From Legionella feeleii (GTDB lineage Bacteria > Pseudomonadota > Gammaproteobacteria > Legionellales > Legionellaceae): a stretch of 64,000 bases of DNA. Location: assembly GCF_001467625.1 (NCBI RefSeq), contig NZ_LNYB01000080.1, forward strand, positions 358,271 through 422,270, written 5' to 3'. Numbering within the stretch: the first letter of the stretch is position 1; every line of letters starts with the position of its first letter. This document shows, one piece after another, positions 15,955 through 24,304 of this stretch. A program made the translations under genes and the position numbers. The notes below the pieces were generated by a model that saw nothing but the letters and a program-made list of their open reading frames with translations, did not search any database and was not told where the DNA came from.

Positions 15955-17565
15955 CTAAAATTTTCTTTTACGAGTTAATTGATTTTTGATGAGGCTGATA
16001 AAATCTTCAGCATTCTCAAAAGCTATTTCAGGATCGATATAAAATAATGGCTGTTTTAAGTAATTTGGCTCATTTTCAATGATTACCGGTATTGCTCCCA
16101 TGCCTTCCAAAGCTAAGACAGGCAAAGTATATAACTTGATCTTATTATTTTTAGTTCGCTTAAAGACTCCAGCGCCGTGCCAGGGTTGTACAGGATCGCC
16201 AAAAGCCGTTGTAGTGAGAATAGCCAGCTGACCTGGTTTGGCATGGATAGTCCAGCGGATATAATCAGGAAGACAAGTTGATATCGGATCTTCTTTCAAA
16301 TCTCTATCACTACGAATTTCAGCAATGTAATTAATGGCTGCCATCCAGGCTTCTTCCAACATGGATTGTCGTAGATACTCCATGAGGCTTTCGTTGGAAA
16401 AGTCGTTAACTTGACTTACACAGGAAATCGATTGCTCTATTTTAGTTTTAACATCCGAAGTTAAAACGGTATAAGGTACAAAAATATGCTTGGATAATTT
16501 GCTATATAAATCGGAATAGCTTTCTCCATATAAATCAGCATAATGCGATAGACATTTATAATTAACAATATAGATAAGCGATTTAAATAAAGGAACAAAT
16601 CTTCCTTCCAAGTTACTGGATTCAGGCTCTGGATCCATGTCTATTGCTTTGTGTATGGTGCGGTCCATATCATAGAAATCGAGCAGTGGTAACATTAATT
16701 GGAGATAAAGCTGGCGTACCTGCTCCCTTATGCTAGTTTTATTTGCATAGAGTTGTGTTGGAAGGGAGAGGGTAATGAGTTTTTGGTAATCCCTTATTTC
16801 AACATCTTCTGTTATTTGTAGAATTTCTAACCAATTATTTAGCTGCTCTTGGTAAATTGATAAATTATGTGAAGGTTCGTTTAAAAAATGGTTAAAACGA
16901 CTTCCGTCTGTAACAATGGTAAAGCCCTTGATTTGTACTAACTCATTGGGGTAATACTCTTTACAAATCCATTTTATGGTTTTAACAACTTCAGCCAAAG
17001 CCAGCAAAAAATTAACTTCGGCAAAATCAGGCATGGTGCCTCTTGATTTTAATGGCGAGGAAGTCTTATAGGGTAAGGCTGGGATGACCATCCTTAGTGG
17101 TTTTTGTTTTTCTAGCAGGTCGTTTATTTTTTTTGCTAAATTAAGACGAGGGTAATTGGATTTGGAGCCTTTTAAAAATTGCCTGTCGACCATGATCTCA
17201 GCAATCATTTCTACCAGGCCTATCTCATTTTCATTCTTCAGGCCATATTCTTTATAATTTTTCTTTGCTCTTGCCTTTATAGCAGCGGCGCGTTCCTTAA
17301 TAAATTGTTCTGAAGCGCCAAGAATGGCGGGAATTAACTGTTCCTGAATGGTTTTAAAATCCCAGACTATGGCTTTTTGTGAAAAAGTTTTAGCATTGTA
17401 TAACTGGGAAGTCGATTCCTGATTAATTTTGTGCATAAAATGTGCACTAATAACGGCTTCACGTTCACGATCCAAGCCAGATTTATATAATCCCCTTTCA
17501 CTCTGAGGAAGTACTTTTTTTTTCATAAAGTGGTTAAAAATTTCTAAGTCTAAGATGAGGGCCAA
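15955..17565 (-). CDS. DIT1/PvcA-family isonitrile (isocyanide) synthase homologue
   Basis: 536 residues. The central domain has family marks of the pyoverdine/dityrosine (DIT1_PvcA) family: MVIPALPYK (159-167), GTMPDFAEV (176-184), IVTDGSRFNHF (217-227) and QPWHGAG (460-466). PvcA/IsnA members convert the amine of an aromatic amino acid to an isonitrile using ribulose-5-phosphate; yeast Dit1 makes a formyl-tyrosine-type spore-wall precursor. The N-terminal 150 residues are extra compared with bacterial PvcA (about 330) and bring it to Dit1-like length. It starts inside the end of the FMN oxidase gene (TTG at 17565 with AAGG upstream, or ATG at 17526), so the two are coupled. No PvcB-type oxygenase is nearby. 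The exact reaction is unproven. Confidence 0.78.
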   Translation of the reverse strand: MALILDLEIFNHFMKKKVLPQSERGLYKSGLDREREAVISAHFMHKINQESTSQLYNAKTFSQKAIVWDFKTIQEQLIPAILGASEQFIKERAAAIKARAKKNYKEYGLKNENEIGLVEMIAEIMVDRQFLKGSKSNYPRLNLAKKINDLLEKQKPLRMVIPALPYKTSSPLKSRGTMPDFAEVNFLLALAEVVKTIKWICKEYYPNELVQIKGFTIVTDGSRFNHFLNEPSHNLSIYQEQLNNWLEILQITEDVEIRDYQKLITLSLPTQLYANKTSIREQVRQLYLQLMLPLLDFYDMDRTIHKAIDMDPEPESSNLEGRFVPLFKSLIYIVNYKCLSHYADLYGESYSDLYSKLSKHIFVPYTVLTSDVKTKIEQSISCVSQVNDFSNESLMEYLRQSMLEEAWMAAINYIAEIRSDRDLKEDPISTCLPDYIRWTIHAKPGQLAILTTTAFGDPVQPWHGAGVFKRTKNNKIKLYTLPVLALEGMGAIPVIIENEPNYLKQPLFYIDPEIAFENAEDFISLIKNQLTRKRKF

Positions 17566-18601
17566 AGTCCTTAACCGCTTTGATTGTATTGCATCCCGCC
17601 AATTTCATGGCCATTTCCAATTCACTAATAAGCATGCTTAGCATAGTCAATACTCCTCGCTCTCCGTCAACCGCCAAAGCCCATAATACCGGGCGTCCTA
17701 GCATGACCGCATCTGCCCCCCATGCAATGGCTTTAAAAATATCAGTTCCCCGCTCTATCCCGCCATCTAATAGGATCATCGTTCGGCCGCCTACCGCTTT
17801 AGAGATATCAGGCAAGGCCAATAATGTTGCCTCTGTTGTATCTAATTGCCGCCCGCCATGATTAGACACAATAATTCCATCTACATTTAATTGACAGGCT
17901 TCCTTGGCATCTAAGGGATTAAGAATGCCTTTAAGAATCAGAGGTAATGGGGTAATTGTTTTGAGCCATTCAACGTCACGCCAGGTAATGGAGGGATCGA
18001 GCTGTGCTGCAGTAAAATCGTAAATCACTTCTGCGTTAACATTGCTTTTAAAATTTCCAGTGGTCAGTTGTTTGGGCAGCGAAAAGAGGTTTTTTATGTC
18101 CCTTTCCCGTTTCCCACTGAAAGGAACGCCAACAGTTAATACAATCGCTTTATAGCCTGCCTGTTCAGCACGACGAACCAACTCTTCTGTGATAGCTCTT
18201 TCTTTGAAAATATAAACTTGAAACCATAGTTGCTGATGCTTTGATTGTGCTGCGATTTCTTCCAGTGGCTTATTAGACATCGAACTCACAACCATTGGTA
18301 TCCCGAGAGATTTGGCAGCTTTGGCAGTACTCAGTTCACCTGATGCGTCTACCAGCTGATGAAAAGCTGTCGGTGCGAGCAATAATGGGGTTGGAATTGG
18401 ATAACCAATTAACTTGGCTGTAGAATCAATTGTTGCAACATCTCTTAAGCAAAAGGGGCGAATATCTACTTTGTCAAAAGCATTCCTGTTATTTTTTCTG
18501 GTAATTTCATCACAAGCACCGCCCTCAATAAAATCAAAAATTTCTTTGGAAATTTTCTGTTGAGCAAGATACCGATAATCAGAGATTTTCACTGCAGTCA
18601 T
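17534..18601 (-). CDS. FMN-dependent 2-hydroxyacid oxidase/dehydrogenase family
   Basis: 355-residue TIM-barrel flavoenzyme of the glycolate oxidase/L-lactate dehydrogenase family. FMN and catalytic elements are seen: LLLAPTAFHQLV, FQVY (Tyr130), LKGIL (Lys224), SNHGGRQLD (His248/Arg251), LDGGIERGTDIFKA and LGRPVLWAL. Two positions that in spinach glycolate oxidase are Tyr24 and Asp157 appear here as Phe24 and Gly158 (VLTVGVP in place of LTVDTP), so substrate or chemistry may differ from simple lactate/glycolate oxidation. It overlaps the isonitrile-synthase homologue and is probably the first intact gene of that unit. Confidence 0.85.
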   Translation of the reverse strand: MTAVKISDYRYLAQQKISKEIFDFIEGGACDEITRKNNRNAFDKVDIRPFCLRDVATIDSTAKLIGYPIPTPLLLAPTAFHQLVDASGELSTAKAAKSLGIPMVVSSMSNKPLEEIAAQSKHQQLWFQVYIFKERAITEELVRRAEQAGYKAIVLTVGVPFSGKRERDIKNLFSLPKQLTTGNFKSNVNAEVIYDFTAAQLDPSITWRDVEWLKTITPLPLILKGILNPLDAKEACQLNVDGIIVSNHGGRQLDTTEATLLALPDISKAVGGRTMILLDGGIERGTDIFKAIAWGADAVMLGRPVLWALAVDGERGVLTMLSMLISELEMAMKLAGCNTIKAVKDFGPHLRLRNF

Positions 18602-18685
18602 GTTGGTATAATCCCCAAAGCGTGAGGGTTCTTTTATGGGTTAGTTGTCGAGCGGATGATAGCATGGCTTAGAAATTCATCCATA

Positions 18686-18954
18686 TTAGAAGATAAGTAT
18701 AGAATAAATTAAACCGGTAAAGGAATAAATTAGAGTTAATAAGATAAAGAGCAACGCGTTTTTTATATAGATAGTGGTATGTCTGTTCTTATAAAGAATC
18801 TTAAAATAGGCAAAAGGATGTCTATAGATCAGGCTGTGTATTATTTTTTTTGAACCATAACGGAGACACTCTCCAAAGTTTATGGGGGTTCTTGCTCTAC
18901 TGGAAGATTAAGTTGTATGGCGCTTTGATAATAACACTTTGCATTTTTGTTCAT
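18686..18954 (-). pseudogene. Remnant of a second ATP-grasp ligase gene (internal deletion)
   Basis: Reading the minus strand, the first 24 codons give MNKNAKCYYQSAIQLNLPVE and a few more residues, matching the start of the ATP-grasp protein at 15636 (MNKNARYYYEAALELLLPVE). After a stop and about 45 bp the frame SKKIIHSLIYRHPFAYF..LYKN follows, matching that protein's C-terminus (SKKIIRRLIYRHPLSYL..LYKN) up to the membrane helix and a stop at 18686. Some 285 internal codons are missing. This is a clear decayed paralogue, on the same strand and just upstream of the FMN oxidase. Confidence 0.85.
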
Positions 18955-18978
18955 AATACAATAAGTTCTGCTTGCTGT

Positions 18979-19200
18979 TTATTTATCGGGTTTTCTGGCA
19001 ATTGTGAAAAGGCCTTCACGGCCATCCAACTGCAAATCATTGGGAAGATCAGCCGCGTAAACTTTCTGCGGAGAATATTAAATAAATTGTTGTGCGCAGT
19101 TATCAATATAAATGGAAGTCACACCCTTACTATTGAGCGGTTGACGTAAATTAATTCCCCTGGATTCACTATTAGTGATGAGCGGACTCTTTTTTTCAGT
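18979..19200 (-). pseudogene. Remnant of an unidentified coding sequence with an internal stop
   Basis: One minus-strand frame reads SPLITNSESRGINLRQPLN.., then TSIYIDNCAQQFI, a TAA at 19078-19080, then YSPQKVYAADLPNDLQLDG..TIARKPDK and a stop at 18979. The composition is protein-like on both sides of the TAA, so this looks like the 3' part of a gene broken by a nonsense mutation. Its end is about 25 bp before the start of the ATP-grasp remnant, suggesting the two once formed an operon. I do not recognise the family. Confidence 0.5.
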
Positions 19201-19290
19201 ACTGTTTCTAATTATTTTACAACAATAATAACTAATCAAATCAAGGTATTTCTCTGGGAACTGGATGCGGTTGCATCCAGTCCAAAATGG

Positions 19291-20820
19291 TTAATGAGTA
19301 TCTTGCTGATGACGCTTCGTGTTGGGGAGAGGAGGGCAGTGGTATTCAGCGGTAATTTGTCCTTGTGTATCGACAGCCTGCATAATGACCGGAAATTTCC
19401 ACAGCGAATGGAGATGTCTTAATACCTCATTGGTGTTGTCCCCGAGAGGAGTACGATTTTGCTGTTTGTACTGTAAAGTCAACGAGCGATTTCCTTCCAT
19501 ATCAACAGAGTAGACTTGAATGTCTGGCTCCAGATAGCTCAGATTATATTGGCGAGAAAGGGCTTCACGGATCATTTGGTAACCTTGTTCATTATGAATG
19601 GCGCCGACCATTAAATCAGGATGTCTGTCATCATCGACAATATGGAATAATTTCATTTCGCGTATTAGACGCGGTGATAAATATTGAGCGATAAAACTTT
19701 CATCTTTAAAATTACGCATAGCGCTATCAAGACTACCTAGCCAATCGGTATTGGCTAGGTAAGGAAACCACTCTTTATCTTCAGCAGTAGGATTTTCACA
19801 GATACGTTTAATATCTTGCATCATATGATAACCGAGGGTGTATGGATTAATGCCACTGAAATAAGGGCTATTGAAAGCTGGTTGCATAATAACATTGGTG
19901 TGATTTTGCAGAATTTCCAGCATGAATTCATCGGTTACTAAACCTTCGTCATAGAGTGCATGTAAAAGCGTGTAATGCCAAAAACAAGCCCAACCCTCAT
20001 TCATAACCTTGGTTTGCCCTTGAGGGTAAAAATATTGCGCAATTTTTCTGACAATACGAACAATTTCACGCTGCCAGGATTCCAGTAACGGCGCATTTTT
20101 TTCAATGAAATAGAGAATGTTTTCTTGCGGTTCTTCCGGAAAGCGTTTTTTGCGGCCATTGGCATCAACCTGTTTGCTTTGTGGAATAGTGCGCCATAAT
20201 TCGTTGACCTGGGATTGCATATACATTTCGCGATTTTGTTGGCGAATTTTTTCTTCTTGAATCGATAAAACGGCTGGGTGTTTGTAGCGGTCGACACCAT
20301 AGTTCATTAAGGCGTGGCAGGCATCAAGAATGGCTTCTACTTCGTCAATGCCGTGACGTTCTTCGCATTCGCTAATATAGTTTCTGGCAAAGACTAAGTA
20401 ATCAATGATGGCATCTGCAGAGGTCCACATTTTAAACAGATAATTATTTTTAAAAAAGGAGTTATGTCCATAGCAGGCATGAGCTATCACAAGCGCTTGC
20501 ATTGCCATGGTATTTTCTTCCATCAAATAAGAGATACAAGGATTGGAGTTAATAACCAGTTCATACGCTAAACCCATTTGTCCTCGTTTATAACTCTTTT
20601 CTACACCAACAAAGTGTTTGCCAAAAGACCAGTGGTGATAACCAATGGGCATGCCCACTGACGCGTAAGCATCCATCATTTGCTCGGCCGTGATGATTTC
20701 AATTTGATTGGGATAGGTATCTAATTTGAATTCTTTGGCCAGGCGCGCAATTTCTTTATCATAGGCTTGAATCAATTCAAAGGTCCATTCAGCGCCGGTG
20801 GATAAAGGCTTCTTTCTCAT
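19291..20820 (-). CDS. SpoVR-family protein (YcgB)
   Basis: 509 residues, matching E. coli YcgB (510). Typical stretches include MPIGYHHWSFGKHF, ELVINSNPCISYLMEENT, HACYGHNSFFKNNY, NEGWACFWHYTLLH and INPYTLGYHMMQDI. The biochemical role is not established. In many proteobacteria it is encoded with PrkA and YeaH and linked to stationary-phase or stress adaptation. Its start overlaps the end of the yeaH homologue by 4 bp (ATGA-type), so the two are coupled. Confidence 0.92.
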   Translation of the reverse strand: MRKKPLSTGAEWTFELIQAYDKEIARLAKEFKLDTYPNQIEIITAEQMMDAYASVGMPIGYHHWSFGKHFVGVEKSYKRGQMGLAYELVINSNPCISYLMEENTMAMQALVIAHACYGHNSFFKNNYLFKMWTSADAIIDYLVFARNYISECEERHGIDEVEAILDACHALMNYGVDRYKHPAVLSIQEEKIRQQNREMYMQSQVNELWRTIPQSKQVDANGRKKRFPEEPQENILYFIEKNAPLLESWQREIVRIVRKIAQYFYPQGQTKVMNEGWACFWHYTLLHALYDEGLVTDEFMLEILQNHTNVIMQPAFNSPYFSGINPYTLGYHMMQDIKRICENPTAEDKEWFPYLANTDWLGSLDSAMRNFKDESFIAQYLSPRLIREMKLFHIVDDDRHPDLMVGAIHNEQGYQMIREALSRQYNLSYLEPDIQVYSVDMEGNRSLTLQYKQQNRTPLGDNTNEVLRHLHSLWKFPVIMQAVDTQGQITAEYHCPPLPNTKRHQQDTH

Positions 20821-22082
20821 GCGGTTTTCCTTTTGAATAATTCGCGAAATACAGGATAAATATCAGCGATATTATCGATATTTTCCATGGCAAAATTAGG
20901 GTATTGATTACGTACTTGCTGATAAACCTCCCACAGGCTTTGATGATGGCGAGGCATAATTTCAATGTAAGCGAAATATTGCAGCAAGGGCATGATTTTT
21001 TCTTGTAGTAATTCCTGGCAATAGGGCGAATCAGCGTTCCAATTATCGCCGTCAGACGCTTGCGCAACGTAAATATTCCAGGAAGCAGCTGGATAACGTG
21101 AGTCAATAATGGCACTCAATAATTCCAGGGCACTGGAGACGACGGTACCCCCTGTTTCTCGTGAATAGAAAAACTCTTCTTCATTCACTTCTTTGGCAGA
21201 GGTATGATGACGAATAAAAACCAGTTCAATTTTCTCGTAATTTTTAGTTAAAAATAGATACAACAAAATGAAAAAACGTTTAGCGATATCTTTTTTGGCT
21301 TCATCCATAGAGCCTGAAACGTCCATTACACAGAACATAACGGCTTGTGTTGATGGGGCAGGAATTCTGACTCGATTATTATAGCGTAAATCAATTGTAT
21401 CAATGAAAGGGACAGCACCGATTTTCTTTTTTAAAAACTCAATGTCGCTTTGCAAACGCAGCAACTCTAATTTATCTGGATTAGGGGATGCTTCCAGACG
21501 GGCTAATTCTTCTTCTGCAAGGCGCAGATCACGTTTGTAGGGCGATGCTAAAGCCACCCGCCGCCCGGTCGCCTGGCGCATAGAGCGGACGACATTAATA
21601 TTAGAAGGAATACCGCTGCTAGTTACCCCGGCACGTACGGTTTTGTAGGTAGTCATGCGCGCCAATTCTTTTTTTACAAGATCAGGGAGTTCTAAATCTT
21701 CAAAATATAATTCCAGGAACTCCTCTCGTGATAATTGAAAAACAAATTCGTCTTCACCCTCACCACTGTTAGAGGCTTGGCTGCCACTGCCGCCATCGCT
21801 GTTGCTACTGGGGCGTTTAATCCGGTCCCCTGTCATGAATTCATCATTCCCCGGTAAGATCCTTTCTACTCGTCCACCTTGTCCACGGTGAAAGCGTGGT
21901 TCGGAAATATCACGGGCAGGGATACTGATTTGTTCGCCTTGATCAATTTCGGTAATACTGCGTTTACCCACCGCATCGGATACGGCACGTTTAATTTGGT
22001 TTTTGTAGCGCCGAAGAAAGCGTTGGCGATTAACCGTACTTTTCTTGCCGGCGTTCTGTCGTCGGTCAATCAATTGCGACAT
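20817..22082 (-). CDS. yeaH: YeaH/UPF0229 family protein with VWA-like domain
   Basis: 421 residues from the ATG at 22082, chosen because AAGGATGT lies upstream; an in-frame start at 22142 is less likely. The N-terminus has QLIDRRQNAGKKSTVNRQRFL. The C-terminal half contains a von Willebrand A-type MIDAS segment (MFCVMDVSGSMDEAKKDIAK). YeaH accompanies the PrkA kinase and SpoVR in a conserved three-gene operon; it is presumed to act in the same stress pathway, with unknown biochemical function. Confidence 0.92.
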   Translation of the reverse strand: MSQLIDRRQNAGKKSTVNRQRFLRRYKNQIKRAVSDAVGKRSITEIDQGEQISIPARDISEPRFHRGQGGRVERILPGNDEFMTGDRIKRPSSNSDGGSGSQASNSGEGEDEFVFQLSREEFLELYFEDLELPDLVKKELARMTTYKTVRAGVTSSGIPSNINVVRSMRQATGRRVALASPYKRDLRLAEEELARLEASPNPDKLELLRLQSDIEFLKKKIGAVPFIDTIDLRYNNRVRIPAPSTQAVMFCVMDVSGSMDEAKKDIAKRFFILLYLFLTKNYEKIELVFIRHHTSAKEVNEEEFFYSRETGGTVVSSALELLSAIIDSRYPAASWNIYVAQASDGDNWNADSPYCQELLQEKIMPLLQYFAYIEIMPRHHQSLWEVYQQVRNQYPNFAMENIDNIADIYPVFRELFKRKTA

Positions 22083-22154
22083 AACTACATCCTTATCAGC
22101 TGTTGTCTTGTAAGCCCATATTAAATTGGCGTTACAAGACAAACTTAGATTTTG

Positions 22155-24086
22155 TTATTGCGATTTACGCACTCGCAAATACCATTCACAGAGCAATCTG
22201 ACTTGTTTGCGGGTGTAACCTTTATCTACCATGCGTGCAATAAATTCCTCATGTTTTTTCTTATCATCTTCAGAGGCTTTAGCATTGAAGGAAATCACCG
22301 GCAATAGATCTTCTGTATTGGTAAACATCTTTTTCTCAATAACTGATTTCAATTTTTCATAACTATTCCATACGGGATTTTTGCCATGGTTATTAGCGCG
22401 TGCCCGTAAAACGAAATTGACAACCTCATTACGAAAATCTTTCGGATTGGAAATACCAGCTGGTTTTTCTATTTTTTCCAACTCAGAATTAAGTGAGCCG
22501 CGATCAAAAATTTCGCCAGTATCCGGATCACGATAGTCTTGATCCTGGATCCAGAAATCAGCATAAGTAATGTAGCGGTCGAAAATATTTTGTCCATACT
22601 CAGAATAGGACTCGAGATAAGCAGTTTGGATTTCCTTGCCAATGAATTCGACATACTTGGCAGTCAGATGCTCCTTCATGAAGGTTAAATATTTTTCATG
22701 TAACTCTTGAGGGAATTGTTCCTGTTCAATTTGCCGCTCAAGTACATAGAGTAAATGGACAGGATTGGCGGCAACTTCAGAATGATCAAAGTTGAATACT
22801 TTTGACAGGATCTTAAAGGCGAAACGGGTGGAAATTCCACTCATACCTTCATCAACACCGGCAAAATCACGATATTCCTGGTAAGATTTTGCCTTAGGGT
22901 CGGTATCTTTTAAACTTTCGCCATTGTACACACGCATTTTGGAATAGATACTCGAATTTTGTGGTTCCTTTAGCCGAGTCAAAACTGAAAATTGCGCTAG
23001 CATATCAAGTGTTCCTGGGGCACAGGGCGCCTCTTTTAGCGAACTGTTATCCAGCAATTTTTGGTAAATCCTTATTTCTTCAGAAACGCGCAGGCAATAA
23101 GGCACTTTAACGATATTGATCCGGTCGATAAACGCTTCGTTATTTTTATTGTTACGGAATGATTGCCATTCTGATTCATTCGAGTGCGCTAGAATAATGC
23201 CTTCAAAAGGAATCGCAGATAACCCTTCAGTGGCATTGTAATTTCCTTCTTGAGTAGCGGTCAGTAAAGGATGCAATACCTTAATCGGGGCTTTAAACAT
23301 CTCGACAAATTCTAACAGGCCGCGGTTGGCTCTACACAGGCCACCAGAATAACTATAAGCATCCGGATCATCCTGGGAAAATTCTTCCAGTTTGCGAATA
23401 TCTACCTTGCCTACCAGCGAGGAAATATCCTGGTTGTTTTCATCTCCGGGTTCAGTTTTGGCGATGGCAATTTGTTTCAGGCGCGAGGGTTTAACTTTTA
23501 TTACACGAAATTGGCTGATGTCGCCATTGAACTCCTGCAAACGCTTCACTGCCCAGGGCGACATGATATAACGTAGATGGCGTGATGGAATACCATAGCG
23601 CTCATAGAGTAATTCCGCATCTTCTTCCGGGTTAAACAGAGATAGTGGCGAATCAAAAACGGGAGAGCCTTTGATGGCATAAAAAGGAATTTTCTGCATC
23701 AAATCTTTCAATTTTTCTGCCAGTGATGATTTTCCACCGCCAACCGGACCTAATAGATAGAGGATCTGTTTCGTTTCTTCCAGGCCTTGTGCGGCATGTT
23801 TTAAGAAACCAACGATTTGTTCAATGGGCTCTTCCATGCCAAAAAATTCTTTAAAAACAGGGTATTGGTGAATAATTTTATTGGAAAACAAGCGAGATAA
23901 TATTGGATCGTGGCGGGTGTCGACTATCTCTGGTTCACCAATAGCCAATAATAGTCGTTCAGCTGGATTGGCATAAGCGGCAGGGTCTGTACGACACAGT
24001 TCCAGGTACTCATCCAGACTTAGCTCCTCTTCTTTGTTGTCCACAAAGCGTCTTGTGTAACCTGCTAAAAACTCTTGTGTGCTCAT
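22155..24086 (-). CDS. prkA: PrkA-family serine protein kinase (YeaG)
   Basis: 643 residues (E. coli YeaG 644). An AAA-like N-terminal domain carries the Walker A GPVGGGKSSL (about 113-122) and the PrkA region SPLSLFNPEEDAELL. The C-terminal PrkA domain includes GMSGISTRFAFKILSK and NPKDFRNEVVNF. It is the first gene of prkA-yeaH-spoVR, all on the minus strand with short spacing. In enterics the system is RpoS-linked and responds to nitrogen or acid stress. AAGGGG precedes the ATG. The 218 bp to divergent pepN should hold both promoters. Confidence 0.94.
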   Translation of the reverse strand: MSTQEFLAGYTRRFVDNKEEELSLDEYLELCRTDPAAYANPAERLLLAIGEPEIVDTRHDPILSRLFSNKIIHQYPVFKEFFGMEEPIEQIVGFLKHAAQGLEETKQILYLLGPVGGGKSSLAEKLKDLMQKIPFYAIKGSPVFDSPLSLFNPEEDAELLYERYGIPSRHLRYIMSPWAVKRLQEFNGDISQFRVIKVKPSRLKQIAIAKTEPGDENNQDISSLVGKVDIRKLEEFSQDDPDAYSYSGGLCRANRGLLEFVEMFKAPIKVLHPLLTATQEGNYNATEGLSAIPFEGIILAHSNESEWQSFRNNKNNEAFIDRINIVKVPYCLRVSEEIRIYQKLLDNSSLKEAPCAPGTLDMLAQFSVLTRLKEPQNSSIYSKMRVYNGESLKDTDPKAKSYQEYRDFAGVDEGMSGISTRFAFKILSKVFNFDHSEVAANPVHLLYVLERQIEQEQFPQELHEKYLTFMKEHLTAKYVEFIGKEIQTAYLESYSEYGQNIFDRYITYADFWIQDQDYRDPDTGEIFDRGSLNSELEKIEKPAGISNPKDFRNEVVNFVLRARANNHGKNPVWNSYEKLKSVIEKKMFTNTEDLLPVISFNAKASEDDKKKHEEFIARMVDKGYTRKQVRLLCEWYLRVRKSQ

Positions 24087-24304
24087 AAAGTCATCCCCTT
24101 TTACTGAATCCCTTTGTGGGAAAAAACGCTCTTTCTTACTTTATAATTTTGCATTTCGCTCATAAACTCTTAGACTTGTAAAAGCGAGATACTGTCTCCC
24201 TAGCTTTAGTATAGAGTCTTTTTATATAAAAATATTAAAAAATTACACATAATCAAACTATTATTTTTTTTGTTTGTTACCCTTTCCATACCGGAGCAAA
24301 GTTC

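Noticed and set aside
15846-15956. Short plus-strand frame of 36 codons between the isonitrile-synthase and ATP-grasp genes
   Set aside because: No ribosome site, no recognisable product, and overlapping frames are equally open.
18850-19149. 99-codon plus-strand frame
   Set aside because: It is antisense to two pseudogene remnants whose minus-strand translation is clearly more protein-like.
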